A stretch of 64,000 nt of DNA from Anastatus disparis. Its lineage: Eukaryota > Arthropoda > Insecta > Hymenoptera > Eupelmidae. This document shows, piece by piece, positions 34,401-47,335 of the stretch (positions are counted from its first letter, which is position 1; every line of letters begins with the position of its first letter). The notes beneath the pieces are model-generated. The model saw only the letters and a list, made by a program, of their open reading frames with translations, was not told the origin of the DNA and made no database searches. The DNA is taken from positions 726,233 to 790,232 of the forward strand of contig JAFFSR010000352.1 in NCBI GenBank assembly GCA_017163975.1, read 5' to 3'. Position numbers and translations under genes: made by a program.

Positions 34401-37176
34401 TATCGAGTTCCACAAAGCTTTCAAGCTCACTTAGATTTATAAACCTCACTATTTTACTGACATTATGAATCACATAATGAACAATACCTATTAATGATTT
34501 ATGTAACTGAAAAATAATATAAAATGTTTCTAACACTGTAATAATATTTGAATACATAAATTGATTCAGACTTTTCCATTTTAAATGCAAAATTAAGAAA
34601 AAGCCTTAAGCGTTAATATTTATCTTCGAAATATGATTATATTGCATTTAATAAATACTAAACAAACATCAATAACACTTGTAAAAATATGGAAATGATT
34701 ATTTGTTAATTAAAAAGCAAACCGTCAAGTGTCATTGAACACTTGACGTCTTGGAACAAATAACAAATCCAGAGAATAACTTTTAAAGTCCAACACAGGA
34801 TACACTTGTTCCTAATCTACTTGAGAATAGATTCCGTACACCACATCGGTCTTACCTCATCTGCATAAATTTATCTCTAAAGAAAGTATGACATATAAAG
34901 CATCATCAGTCCATATTATATTTGGTAAATTAGACTATGACTATTTTATGATCAGGATTTCTAAAATTTCACTCTTTAATCTTTTTTTAATGAGCTTTAT
35001 AGACACTTCATCTGATGATGCACTTCATGGAGAAAAATAGACCCATCCAATTAAAAGCTTGCCACCAAGCAATGATGATAATTGATTATTCATTCTTAAG
35101 TTGACCTGACTACAATCAACAGAAAAAACAGTGGTCTGAGACTCCTTTAAACCTGACAATAAAAATGTCAGTATTTAAAGTAGGGCAATTTACACAGCTA
35201 TACTTTTTCATTCTCCTTTTTTTCTTCTTTCCATTTTTTGTAGGTTAAGTGCTACGTGCAAAAACGGAGCACAAATTATTCTTTAAAATACTTTAAAAAT
35301 TAAAAATATGATATATAATAATATTTGAGAATAATGTAAGCGACTCTTTATGAATTGATTTGCACTTAATTATGTAAGAATAATTAAATAAATAAATAAA
35401 CGAGCAACATAAGAGATACAGATAAATCGTGTTTGCTATGCATTCCCTCGTGAGTATTTTGAATAGAATATAAATATTTTTTATTTTAATTTTTTTTATA
35501 ATGAAAACATTGTTATGGAATATTATTTCATTATTATAACCCCCACTTCATGTTATTGAACTTCTATGACATATCTCTTTACTTACATTCTGCATCATGT
35601 GAGCAGGGCACACAAGGTCTAGCAAAATAGAAAGTCGCAGAATAGCTATCATTGGTTATTTCCATTACCCAAGCTCCACTCTGCATATCTATTCTTCATC
35701 ATCTGATCGCGGCCTAAGGCTCGAATTCATAGTCGTGACTTCCCGGTGAAAAAAAACATCTATAAATATAACTAAAAATATAGGTAAAGAAAATACAGCT
35801 ATATTGATGTGTATTATAGCTATATTCATAGCTACAATGGGCTAAAATAGGGATTTTATCTATAAATATGAGTACAAATATAGCTAAAAATCTAGCTATA
35901 TTTCTCATAGATATACAGCTAAAAAAACACATGAATATAGCTATAATACACATGAATATAGCTATAATACACATCAATATAGCTGTATTTTCTTTACCTA
36001 TATTTTTAGTTATATTTATAGATGTTTTTTTTCACTAGGAAGTCACGACTATGAATTCGAGCCTTAGGCCGCGATCAAATGATGAAGAATAGATATGCAG
36101 AGTGGAGCTTGGGTAATGGAAATAACCAATGATAGCTATTCTGCGACTTTCTATTTTGCTAGACCTTGTGTGCCCTGCTCACATGATGCAGAATGTAAGC
36201 AAAGAGATATGTCATAGAAGTTCAATAACATGAAGTGGGGGTTATAATAATGAAATAATATTCCATAACAATGTTTTCATTATAAAAAAAAATTAAAATA
36301 AAAAATATTTATATTCTATTCAAAATACTCACAAGGGAATGCATAGCAAACACGATTTATCTGTATCTCTTATGTTACTCGTTTATTTATTTATTTAATT
36401 ATTCTTACATAATTAAGTGCAAATCAATTCATAAAGAGTCGCTTACATTATTCTCAAATATTATTATATATCATATTTTTAATTTTTAAAGTATTTTAAA
36501 GAATAATTTGTGCTCCGTTTTTGCACATAGCACTTAACCTACAAAAAATGGAAAGAAGAAAAAAAGGAGAATGAAAAAGTATAGCTGTGTAAATTGCCCT
36601 ACTTTAAATACTGATATTTTTATTGTCAGGTTTAAAGGAGTCTCAGACCACTGTTTTTTCTGTTGATTGTAGTCAGGTCAACTTAAGAATGAATAATCAA
36701 TTATCATCATTGCTTGGTGGCAAGCTTTTAATTGGATGGGTCTATTTTTCTCCATGAAGTGCATCATCAGATGAAGTGTCTATAAAGCTCATTAAAAAAA
36801 GATTAAAGAGTGAAATTTTAGAAATCCTGATCATAAAATAGTCATAGTCTAATTTACCAAATATAATATGGACTGATGATGCTTTATATGTCATACTTTC
36901 TTTAGAGATAAATTTATGCAGATGAGGTAAGACCGATGTGGTGTACGGAATCTATTCTCAAGTAGATTAGGAACAAGTGTATCCTGTGTTGGACTTTAAA
37001 AGTTATTCTCTGGATTTGTTATTTGTTCCAAGACGTTAAGTGTTCAATGACACTTGACGGTTTGCTTTTTAATTAACAAATAATCATTTCTATATTTTTA
37101 CAAGTGTTATTGATGTTTGTTTAGTATTTATTAAATGCAATATAATCATATTTCGAAGATAAATATTATCGCTTAA

Positions 37177-37557
37177 GAGGAGGTCACGTATCTCTGTCCT
37201 TTTCTAATCAAAGAAATGATTTTTTCACAAAAACTAATAACTTTATCAAAAAATAAAGAGAAAGCTGCATCTTGTATCAAAAAAAAAAACATTTTCTTTG
37301 ATAAGAAAAAATTTATTTTATTGCTTCGTTTTCAAGAAAACCTTGAAAAACCAAATTGTCCACCCTAACCTCTATGATTAAAGTTTTTCAAGGTTTTCTT
37401 GAAAACGAAGCAATAAAATTAATTTTTTCTTATCAAAGAAAATATTGCTTTTTTTATTACGAGATGCGGCTTTCTCTTCATTTTTTGCTAAAGTTATTAG
37501 TTTCTGTAAAAAACTCAATTCTTTGATTAGAAAAGGACAGAGATACGTGACCTCCTC
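37177..37557. mobile_element. 381-bp TTAA MITE, right arm only
   Basis: Ends gaggaggtcacgtatctctg and complement, flanked by TTAA (37173-37176, 37558-37561). The left arm has the empty site at about 34603-34616 (ccttaagcg). A second copy lies at 56497-56872. piggyBac-type footprint. Confidence 0.95.
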
Positions 37558-37766
37558 TTAAGGCTTTTTCTTAATTTTGCATTTAAAATGGAAAAGTCTG
37601 AATCAATTTATGTATTCAAATATTATTACAGTGTTAGAAACATTTTATATTATTTTTTAGTTACATAAATCATTAATAGATATTGTTCATTATGTGATTC
37701 ATAATGTCTGTAAAATAGTGAGGTTTATAAATCTAAGTGAGCTTGAAAGCTTTGTGGAACTCGATA

Positions 37767-38195
37767 CCCTGTTGAAAAAATTCATATGAATTTTCATATG
37801 AATTTTCAATATAAATTTTTCATATGAATTATTCATATATTCAATTTGCATTTTTGTTTCATTTTTATACATTAAAAAATTTATATGAAAATTTTACGCA
37901 AAAAATTCAAATTAAAAATTCATATAAAAAATTCAAATGAAAAATACATATAAAAAATTTACAAGAAAAATTTATATGAAAAATTCAAATGAATAATAAT
38001 TATGGTGATCATCTCATTATTTTTATATGGGAAAAGTATGAAAAAACTTCAAAATCCAACCTGCAATTTTTTATATGAGTTTTTTAATATAAAAAAAATG
38101 AAACAAAAAAATATATATTGTATATATTAAAAATTCATATAGAAAATTCAGATTAAGATTTCATATGAAAATTCATATGAATTTTCCTAACAAGG
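37767..38195. mobile_element. 0.4-kb TA-flanked MITE, right-arm copy
   Basis: Partner of 33999-34400 in inverted position. It begins ccctgttgaaaaaattcatatg and ends catatgaattttcctaacaagg; TA flanks at 37765-37766 and 38196-38197. Confidence 0.8.
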
Positions 38196-39058
38196 TACTT
38201 TAAAACATTTATGAATGTATATCCTAACAGATTTGCTTGAAATAATGGTTGATACTTTGTAATAACTTTTTTTTTATTACATGTTATAAATAGTGTGATT
38301 CAGGATGAGTGAGCATTCTATTTATAACAGTACAGATGAATAGTAAAAATGTTAATAACAAGTAAATGATCATATTCTTTTATAGACTTGGCGGATGATA
38401 GACACTGACTTGAATTTTATTTCTCGCGACTTGTTGAAATTAAAGTACCTATTGATCTATATTCTTAAGTTCAGTTTTAGAAAATGATTGATTCTAATTC
38501 CTGCTGTATTTTTTTAAAGTAGCTTATTATATTTACATTGGTAAATAATATTCTCATTCAATGAAAATTCATTTTGATTTTAATTTAAATTTATCCAATC
38601 ATGTGACAGCAATGATTGAATGTAATCATATATATAAACTCAGGAGCCATTCAAACCAATAATTGAATTCAGCACGTCATAGACATTGGTATATATTAAT
38701 ATTAAATTCATTTATTCTCATTGTCAGTGATATACGATCGAACTCATGTCAGTTTTGGATATATTGATATACCATATTTTTTGAGGTTGTACAAGTCGAA
38801 ATCCTCATAAAATATATTTATCACTTCCTCGTTCATCCATAACAATCTTCAAAATTATTTTTATTTTAATTACAATAAATGTATACTAAAAACATGAAAA
38901 GGCACTTTCTTGAACAATTATAAGATTGTTTTAACTTATCATTGATACGATGATTTCATAAATAGACACATAAAATCAATTTATTGATTTTCGCATTCAG
39001 AAGACCAGTTTTATATATATAAATATATATATGTTTTGTTTTAATTTTTTACATCATG

Positions 39059-39429
39059 TGCATACATACATATACACATACATACATACGCGTACACACA
39101 TACAGGTACACATACACACACAAATACACATGTACACACATACTCTTGCACACATACACACATACACATATACATGCACACATACACTCATACACATATA
39201 CATGCACACATACACGCATACGCATACACATATGTACATACACACATACACATACACACACAAATACACATATACACACACATACACATCACACACATAC
39301 ACATACACATTCACACATACACATATACGCACACACACAAACACACATACACATACAAACATACTCACTACACATATACACATACACATACACACATGCA
39401 CATACACACACAAATACACATGTACACAC

Positions 39430-39464
<35 letters not shown>

Positions 39465-39785
39465 AATACACATGTACACACACACACATACACATACACA
39501 CATACAAATACGCACATACAGATAAACACATACAAATTCACACATACACATACACGCATACACATACACACATACACATACACATACACACATACACATG
39601 CACACATACACATACAAACATACACATAAACACCTACACATACATACATATACATACACACATACACATACACACATATACATACACACATGCACATACA
39701 CACATACACATACACTCACAAATACACATGTACACACACATACACATACACACATATACATAAAAACACATACACCTACACATAC
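39059..39785. repeat. 0.73-kb CACATA-rich microsatellite
   Basis: A degenerate array of cacata/caca steps on the + strand. All six or more overlapping ORFs here (up to 235 codons, His/Thr/Tyr- or Cys/Val-rich) are products of the repeat. Confidence 0.97.
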
Positions 39786-39799
39786 TTAATTAATTAATT

Positions 39800-39965
39800 T
39801 TTTTAATCAAATAATCATATCCCGCAGTTTCAGCTAAATCTGTTTCCTGGAGGTGGGGACCTCTCCTTGTTAGTTTAAGGAGATGTGAAATTGCCACTGC
39901 ACCTGTACTCATAATTGCAATCATTTCATTAAAAGAATGCATTAGTTTGTATTATGTACCATTAT
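39800..39965 (+). repeat. Dispersed repeat, copy 2
   Basis: Partner of 28450-28660; see that entry for the shared and inverted blocks. It begins right at the end of the microsatellite. Confidence 0.55.
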
Positions 39966-40534
39966 AATTATTCAGTTGAATTATAATTATAAAGAAATTA
40001 TAAAGAAAGGTCTGAGTTTTAAAATGAGTACAAAAATAAATTCTTTGTATACACAAAGTTAACGTAAAAAGATTTTTAAAAACCATTTCTTTAGATATAC
40101 CAACAGTTGATCACTAATATCTACGTTGATTTATTTAAGTTTAAAATCGTATTGAAAAAAAAAATTCGATAATTTTATATTAAAAAATATATAATTTAAA
40201 TGTAGTGATTTTCTAATTGTTATTTCTTTCCATACACAGTAAAAAATTTTGTGTTATTCGTCAAATTTTTGTAATTTAAAAATTTTTGTGTACTTTTATA
40301 AATTAACGTTAAAATTTTTGTAGAATTAACACACGGAGTTTGTTATTTTTACAAACATATGTGTACTTAATTATTCAAACAATCTCTTACTTTATTATTA
40401 TATGCAATAAAAATGCCATGAATGCAAGGTAAATTTTAGTTTGTAAATTTTAATTTCTGCTAAGTCCAAAAATGTGTATACTTTTTTTTTTCTTCTTTAA
40501 CGTTGCTATATTTATGATATTCGTGATGCTAATC
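39966..40534. other. No gene seen
   Basis: AT-rich with scattered stops and no repeat that I could pair. Confidence 0.5.
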
Positions 40535-40680
40535 AGTGACGAAGCTCATAAGTGTGTTTGTGAACAAAGCACATCTAACTTACAGTGGTGCTTTTATCAA
40601 TCGACTGCCAAGAGCGGAATTCGCACTCAGAACCCCGAGATTACGAATCCAATACTCTATCAGCTGAGCCACTAACCGGC
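40535..40680 (-). mobile_element. tRNA-derived SINE, copy 2
   Basis: On the - strand the head (40680 down to about 40607) shows GCCGGTTAGTGGCTCAGC, anticodon loop TTCGTAA (anticodon CGT, Thr) and a B box gtgcgaattcc. The tail cgattgataaaagcac, then gatgtgctttgttcac, matches copy 1 at 19078-19130. A real tRNA would not carry this tail. Confidence 0.7.
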
Positions 40681-40960
40681 ACTATTTCTATACTTATATG
40701 ATATACTCATATTAATCATCCTTTTACATTAACCTTTAAATGACAATGTAATATTGTTAAATGAGTTTAGTTTGTTTATGATTTTATTGTTCCACGCCAA
40801 CATCCATCATAGTATTCTTTTTCTTATATTCCTTTATCTCTCTCTTTTTACTTTCTCATAGAGAATGCATTGTATCGATAAAAAATTTTTTTTTATTTTT
40901 TCATTAATTTGTACATATTTAGACTCAGGGAGTCGAAAAAAGTGGTTTCCAGAAAATGTC

Positions 40961-41016
40961 TGTGTGTGTGTGTGTATGTGTGTGTGTGTGTGTGTATGTG
41001 TGTGTGTATGTGTGTG

Positions 41017-41106
<90 letters not shown>

Positions 41107-41132
41107 TGTGTGTGTGTGTGTGTGCGTGTGAA
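40961..41132. repeat. (TG)n microsatellite, about 170 bp
   Basis: Near-perfect TG array with rare A or C interruptions. The overlapping Cys/Val and His/Thr ORFs are artefacts. Confidence 0.98.
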
Positions 41133-43240
41133 TTCAGTACGCCAATTAGATCTCGTTTAGGTGCCAAGTATGCTACCATTACCTTTTCAATTCTGATAAA
41201 CCCACCAGAGTTTTTTTATTTAGTTTTGTTCGCTGATTACGAATATTGATGGGAAATCTCGATCCGAGTGGTCAAAACTTTGTTATGAACAATTAAATTG
41301 TTTGAACTGTTATAACTGAAAAACTAAGAGAGATACAGCAATCTTCTTGAATACTTTTTTATTCCTTATGGGAAAACAAAAAAACTTATTTTTTGAAAAC
41401 GGAAAACAGTCAATTAGAACTGAAAATATAATTATTTTTGTTTAAAATAGTAAAAAATTAGCGTGCTGCTAGTACTGAACGGATCATAACTAGGCTTCTA
41501 ATAAAAAATAAAAGCTTTATGACCCTTTATTTTAAAGCTTTGATTATAAGCTCAAAAAAAAAACTTAATCACAAATAATTATTTTATTTTATTTCAAGTT
41601 TATGTTAATTTAAAATTAGAACTTTGACCGAAAAATTGCAGAAGTATTTGCTTATGAACATTTTTAACTTGCTTATAATTAAAATTGTTTCATAAAAATT
41701 CTTAGACATTATAAAACAAATTAAGACAAATATTTTGAGCTAAGCTAGATGTTTCTAAGTTTATTTCTCATCCAAATACAGAGCTTTTACTTACATGTAT
41801 CTGAGTGCTCAGTCAGCTCGCAGAGAACGTGATCCAGTGAAGCGCCTCTTTTGCGCTACATTCCACTGGGTGTTTTGAAATATTTCAAATTTGTATTAGT
41901 TCCTTTAAGATGCACTGTAACTTGTTGCTATGACATTCAAACAAGTAAACAACTTAAATATTATGCCAAACAAAAACAATCGCAGCGCGAAATTTAAAGT
42001 ATCATGTTATTGTGCATATGTATATTATAATTTCATATTCTATACCTTTGATAGATTTCAATATAAAGTTTAAAAGATATTAAATGTTACTCACCAAATA
42101 ATTATTAAGTTTGGATATAAAAGAAGCTAAAAATTAATATACTACGGGAGTAGTATAAAAACGCGTGTAGCGAGTTATAACAAATGACGTCCTTACCCTA
42201 TCATTCTTATCTTTGTTTACATAAGCAAGTCATTTAGATAACGACTTGTCTACATATATAAACTATTAAGATAACGACTTGTTTGTATAAACAAACTAGT
42301 AAGATAAGACCTGTTGACATAAACAAACAATTAACTGAATGTTTTGTTTATATAAATAAAACAATTAAATTAATCACTTGCGTAAACAAGCAATAATTCA
42401 ATCGAATATTTGTATGAACGAATTATTATTATAATCAATAGTATATAATGACGTCAATGAAAACGTCATACACATTCAATACTAATACAAAGGTTATGAA
42501 TATAAGTTTCTACGTTTTTTTGGCGGTCCTGAAAAAGACCGATTACGGTAAGTATATTATTTATATTATTCATATCCCAGCGTTTTTGGGAATAAATGTG
42601 TATTAGATGAATATTTGTTATGAAATTGTATTTTTTTAAGTTTTTCATCTTTGAGAAGTGGTTTCCTCTCTTTCTTAATACCGTCGGTAACGAGATAAAA
42701 TGGTTGTTTTTGCCTTCCTTTATTAAGAGGATCATTTTCATAAGACTTTTTTTGTCATTTTGAATTCTTAAGCGACTGATTAGTGCCCCCCAGTTTCTGG
42801 TTATTCTTATTCTGTTTCTTGGCATCGTTTAGCACCACTGTTAGGTTTTGTGTAATGTAAGAGTATTCATATTAAATAAGAACAAGAAAATGAGAAAAGT
42901 AAGGATGAAATAAAAAATAAATTTCAATAAACGTTTTGTAAGTTTATTCATGTATAATTTTCAAATATAAATATGATAATAAACGCTTATTTATTGTTCA
43001 ATTTTCAAATATAAATATGATAATAAACGCTTATTTATTGTTCGTATATTTATTATATTTCTTTAACAATATAGAATCGAAAATTGATTTTATTATTTCA
43101 ATTATCATTCTAAATATTTCTCCATCGCGACCTATTTGTTCCCATTCACGTCTCGCACATCGGCTCGCATAAGCCCACACACACATTACTTTAACGTTCT
43201 GTTTTCTTTCTTTAAAGTGTACACATTTCATTTTTTTATT
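41133..43240. other. No gene; degenerate palindromic tandem repeat
   Basis: 42222-42420 holds five or six diverged units of about 30-35 bp around palindromes such as acttgtttgtataaacaaac. A 44-bp unit is doubled at about 42955-43043. A 119-codon - strand ORF (42466-42825) is Asn/Lys/Ile-rich and unrecognised; I do not call it a gene. Confidence 0.5.
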
Positions 43241-43247
43241 ATAATAG

Positions 43248-43824
43248 TTAATCGAATACGGAAGCATACATATCGTTATAAATATCTTGCAAAATATAAG
43301 CATTAATTTCTAAAATTACAATTTCTAATCTATATTTATCTAAGTTTCTATCACCAAGCATTTTAGTTGAAATAAATGTCTTTGGAACGTGAATTTTTAT
43401 GCCATAATACTTATTAAAAGCAGCAACTGTTTTTATCATACTTATCTTTGGATCTTCTTCACTTGCATCTTTTTTAATTTCTTCCAATGGGTATTCTTGA
43501 ATGTAGTCTATAATTCTATTAATTTTTCCAGCACGTTATTCCAGTTGTACGAGATGTTCATCTATGCAAGGTGCAATATGTTTTAATCTAACAAATGTCA
43601 CTTTTTGAAAATTTATTACAGCGATTTCGTTCGTAGGTTTCATTTTTTTATTGGATGTTTCTTTAGACTCCCTATTGTCGTTATCTGGTTGAGATTTTGA
43701 TGATGGTTGATATAGAGCCCGCTCCTAGATCGTTATGCTTTCTGCATTATATGAATTTGTGAATAAAATGTCATGAGTTTCCATGAATACCTTAAACGGT
43801 CTTCCGTATTTAGCTTTGAATATA
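43248..43824 (-). pseudogene. Unrecognised broken coding trace
   Basis: On the - strand a fairly normal-looking peptide (SMIKTVAAFNKYYGIKIHV, then KTFISTKMLGDRNLDKYRLE) is open over 43248-43487. It continues upstream across one TAA (about 43545) to about 43640; a further segment with KYGRPFKVFMETHDILF lies at 43725-43820 directly at the LTR of the next element. Composition is less biased than the surrounding random ORFs. It could be a host exon or an old transposon gene disrupted by the Gypsy insertion at 43825; no family recognised. Confidence 0.3.
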
Positions 43825-44241
43825 TGTAAGATAAGGAATTGATTCAATTCAGCAATGCGATTAGATTTGTCTAAAAATAAGAGTTTTATTATTAATACAT
43901 ATATTATATACAATGTTACAAGGAGCACGTGTTAACTAACCTAAAAATAAGAGAATCAACAATCAAGCCTATTGCTTAATGGATCTCTCAACAATCACAA
44001 GGTTAACAATAATTCACAGTTTCAGAATTGTTGTAAACAATTCTGATAACTTTAATTAATTCACTTATTTTAGATTATCTTAGTTTAACAATATTTTGTA
44101 TAGAGTTCTATCTTATAGAGTCAACGCTCCATCTTCTATCTGTGTCTCTCTCTCTCTTCTAAAGCTCGTGTCGTCTACCTACAGTGACCGACACGAGACG
44201 GTTTCTCACCAGCAGTATTGAGTATGTGCACGAAGCTTACA
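43825..44241 (-). repeat. Gypsy-2 3' LTR and polypurine tract
   Basis: The partner of 48393-48811. The internal flank on the - strand is aaggggggggaga (44242-44254), an ideal polypurine tract for plus-strand priming. Confidence 0.95.
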
Positions 44242-44289
44242 TCTCCCCCCCTTAAGACCCCAATACTTTTCTGGAGGTTTGGTGTTGGT

Positions 44290-45310
44290 TTATATCGTCA
44301 TAGAGATGAGCTTCGTGATGTGGTATAGACTTCTCGTAGATTTCCAATATTTTGTATTGATTTTATATATCGAATCTGATATTTTTTTTTCTATTTTGAA
44401 GGGGCCAATTCTAATTTCTTCCAATTTCTTACGATTTAATTTGTTTTTATTCATTATGTAGACCATGTCACCCTCTTCAAATGTGTGTTTTTTTTTGTTT
44501 TTATCGTACAATAATTTATTGTAGTTGTGCGACTTACGGGTTCGAAGCAACGCAAGATTTCTATCTTCTTCTAAGTTTTTTTTGTATTTTTGATCAGTTT
44601 TTAGTTCCGTTGGTAGCACATTTGTAGATTCTTCTTTTAGTAAGTATTCAGGTGAAAAGCCTGTAACTGAGTGGTCTGTTTCGTTATAATTTTTTCTGCA
44701 TTCTTCCGCCACCGTTGCCCATGATCGTTTGTTTGTATTTTTGTTTAAGTTGCAGCGTATTTTGTTTACCAGAGTTTAGTTTAACCTTTCTTTTAAACCG
44801 TTTGAAAATGGTGCATCTACGGCTGTAAAGATTAGTTCTGCACCTCGTTCTTTTATGTAGTTTTCAAGTTGTTTCGAACTTATTCCAGGGTATTGGTCTG
44901 CTAGGATCATTTCTATTTTTTCCTCTGGTGGAACTTTTTTTAGTAGATTTATAAAATCTCTTGCGGTTTGGTTTTTTGAGCATAGAATGTATGCAAATCT
45001 CGTGAAGTAGTCTTCTAGTTAGTGTAGATACCTTTTTGTTGATCTTAGTCCACCAAATTTACCAATAGTATCTAGTGACATTATCTGGAACGGTCTTTCT
45101 GCTGGTCCCAGGTGTGACATAAGACCATAATTTCTGTTTAGTCTTGTTTTGTTTTTTATGCATATTTCGCAATTTCGTTGATGTTCAATGTTTTTGTTAA
45201 ATTTGGTGCGGTATAAATTGTACTTATTTTATGTGCCGTTTGGTTCATACTTATGTGGCAGTAGTTTTCGTGTACACGTTGTATTAGAGTTTTGCTAAAT
45301 TTTTCACTGA
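44290..45310 (-). pseudogene. int: Gypsy-2 integrase
   Basis: A zinc region with C-x2-C lies near 45180-45310. The core has the first Asp in MSLDTIGKFG near 45070, an in-frame stop near 45020 (probably from a sense codon after RYLH), the second Asp in ILADQYPG near 44900, and the Glu in NGLKERLN near 44800, followed at once by another stop. The open C-terminal part (44290-44712) carries the chromatin-proximal KIGPF-like motif as RIGPFKIEKK. Two stops within the core make this copy inactive. Confidence 0.85.
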
Positions 45311-45313
45311 GTA

Positions 45314-46010
45314 TTATTTTTTCTTTGATCTGATTTTTTTATAGTAGACTCCATTTTCTAGTGTGAACTTATGTGTTTTTTGTGTTATTTGTTCGTTTTG
45401 TTTTTGATCGTCTATTATTTCTTGTAGACTTATATTGGATATTGTTATATTATTTACAGTTTTTAGTACATCTTCTACATTTTCTTCTGGTTCCAGGACT
45501 GGATTTCTACTTAACAGGTCCACTTCTCCATTATTCTTTCCAGGGTTGTATTTGATATTGCAGTTGTATTGGTATATGTAGTGTACCATATCTCCTAACT
45601 CTTCATCTGTTCTATTTTTGACATTTAAATTTTCCAGTGGTTTGTGGTCTGTGTAGATTGTGAAAGATTTTCCGATCAGCCAGTGTTGCCAGAATTTTAT
45701 ACTTTCTTCGATAGCAAGACATTCTAAAAATATTGCTTTTTTTTTCTTTTGAGATTTATTTAGTTTCTTTGAGAAATACGCCACTGGTTTCATTTCACCG
45801 TTTGCTTGAGTTTGTTTCAGTACCGCTCCAATGCCTTTAATGCTTGCGTCTGTGTATATAGAAGTGTGTGCTTTTGGATTAAATATTGCTAGAATTGGTT
45901 CTGAACTTAAAATATTTTTTATTTCATCGAATGCTTTTTGACATTCAGTTGGCCAGACGAATTTTTTTACCGTTTTTCTTAATTGGGCATGTAGAGGTTC
46001 AAGTATTTCT
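45314..46010 (-). pseudogene. Gypsy-2 RNase H
   Basis: The open part 45314-45793 (159 codons) has PVAYFSKKLN, ECLAIEESI (Glu) and YTDHKPLENL (Asp), then LLSRNP at the C-terminus. The N-terminal strand with the first Asp region (45793-45900, IKGIGAVLKQ-like) is readable upstream of the called Met. A frameshift or stop near 46035-46058 separates it from RT. Confidence 0.85.
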
Positions 46011-46057
46011 GTAATTTTTGGTACATCTTTTCATTCAAAGTTTATTTTTCCTAAAAA

Positions 46058-46735
46058 TTATCTTATGTTATTTTTATTTTTCGGTTTGTTGAAATCTTTT
46101 ATAGATTTTATATTGTCTTTTAGAGGTGTGATTGTGTTATTTTTTATTAAATGGCCTAAATATTTTACCTCGTTTTTTGCAAATTTGCATTTTGTAAATT
46201 TCAATTTCAAGCCTTCTTTTTTTATTGCATCTGGCAGTAGTTCTATATGTTTCAAATGTTCTTCAAAATTTTTTGAAAAAATTATTATATCATCTATATA
46301 GTTTGTGCAAAATTCTGTTAGGTTATATTTTTTTATAATATTTACCAAAATTCTTTGGAAGATAGCTGGAGATGTTTTTAGTCCGTAAGGAAGGCATTTC
46401 CATTGATAGTGACCTTCTTGGGTGATAAAACCAGTTTTATTTCTGTCTCTGACTCTTAGGGGGATGGACCAAAAAGCAGAGTTTATGTCCAGTGTTGTAA
46501 AGTATTTACAACCCACTGTTTTTATCATTATATCTTCTATTAGTGGAAAAGGTTGGGCTTGTGGGATAACTATTTTATTTAATTCTCGAAAGTCCACACA
46601 TAGTCTATTTTTTTTATTTTCTTCTTTTTTAAGTGCTAGTGTTACTGGTGCCGCGAAGGAGCTATATGAGTCTTCAATCAGGCCATGTTTTAAAAGTTTT
46701 GCTATTTGACTTTCAATTTCTTTCCTATCTTCTAT
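46058..46735 (-). pseudogene. RT: Gypsy-2 reverse transcriptase
   Basis: The frame opens upstream of the called Met (46597). Motifs are VDFRELNK, FTTLDINSAFWSI (first Asp), LPYGLKTSPAIFQ and NYIDDIIIFSKNF (catalytic pair), then KYLGHLI of the thumb. It ends at a TAA (46058) inside the connection region. N-terminally it joins the 46732-47037 linker by a frameshift near 46735. Confidence 0.9.
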
Positions 46736-47333
46736 TGAGCACCTGTATGGTTACTGTAGCAATATTTATCTATTTGTAGGTCTATAAAAGCTTCATAATT
46801 TTTTACTTTTCCTACATCATATTTATCTTTAGCAAAAATGTTTTTATAATTATTCATTACATCATATATTTTCTTTTTCTTTTCATTATCTAAGTGATTT
46901 ATATCCATTTCAAATTTATTTGTGTCAATAAATTCATTGAAATTAGTTTCATATCTATCATCGATTATTATATTATCTTTTTTGTCTATTTGTTTTGTAT
47001 AATTAAATTGGATATTTAAATTCTCGTCATGAGTCAACCCAAATTTTTTATACTATCTAGGCCTAAAATTAGGTCATATTCGAAATTTTCATTTGCATAC
47101 ACAAAGGCATGTATATCTCTTTTTATTTCGTGTATTTCGGCGTTTAATTTTATCAGACCATAACTTTGCCCTTGCCCACTGATTGTTTTTATATTAAATT
47201 TTGTTTGTTCTTCTTTAAATTTATTATTTATTAATTTTGTATTTATTACTGTTATTCTTGAGCCAGGATCATAAAGACCTTTGACTTCTAAGGATTCTTC
47301 TAACAGTACTTTTATTTTTATTAGTGGGGGCAA
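46732..47333 (-). pseudogene. pro: Gypsy-2 protease and linker to RT
   Basis: Protease (47034-47333) with active site GLYDPGSRITVIN and a C-terminal DLILGLD, typical for Ty3/Gypsy retropepsins. The linker (46732-47037), in a shifted frame, contains NIFAKDKYDVG, which normally precedes RT. Small overlaps of the frames suggest single-base indels or programmed shifts; I cannot tell which. Confidence 0.85.
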
Positions 47334-47335
47334 AT

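Larger units (their letters stand above)
32443..38698. repeat. Giant 6.26-kb inverted repeat
   Basis: The left arm (32443 to about 35831) and right arm (about 35949 to 38698) are inverted copies around a 0.1-kb ATAGCTAT-rich spacer. Without nested elements each arm is about 2.35 kb. The outer ends read tataccaatgtct.tgacgtgctgaa on both sides. Similarity appears highest near the centre (almost perfect over 35520-35790 against 35995-36260) and lower at the edges. No transposase or other domain recognised. It may be a very large foldback transposon or an inverted duplication. Confidence 0.9.

Noticed and set aside
34378..34590. 70-codon ORF in the giant palindrome as a coding relic
   Set aside because: The matching stretch in the other arm does not keep the frame clearly and no family is recognised.
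39031..39789. Six or more long overlapping ORFs on both strands (up to 235 codons)
   Set aside because: All are translations of the CACATA-type microsatellite; composition is purely His/Thr/Tyr/Ile or Cys/Val/Met.
40865..41179. Cys-Val-rich and His-Thr-rich ORFs
   Set aside because: Products of the (TG)n array.
42466..42825. 119-codon - strand ORF as a host gene
   Set aside because: Asn/Lys/Ile-rich, no recognisable motif, no splice or start context that stands out.
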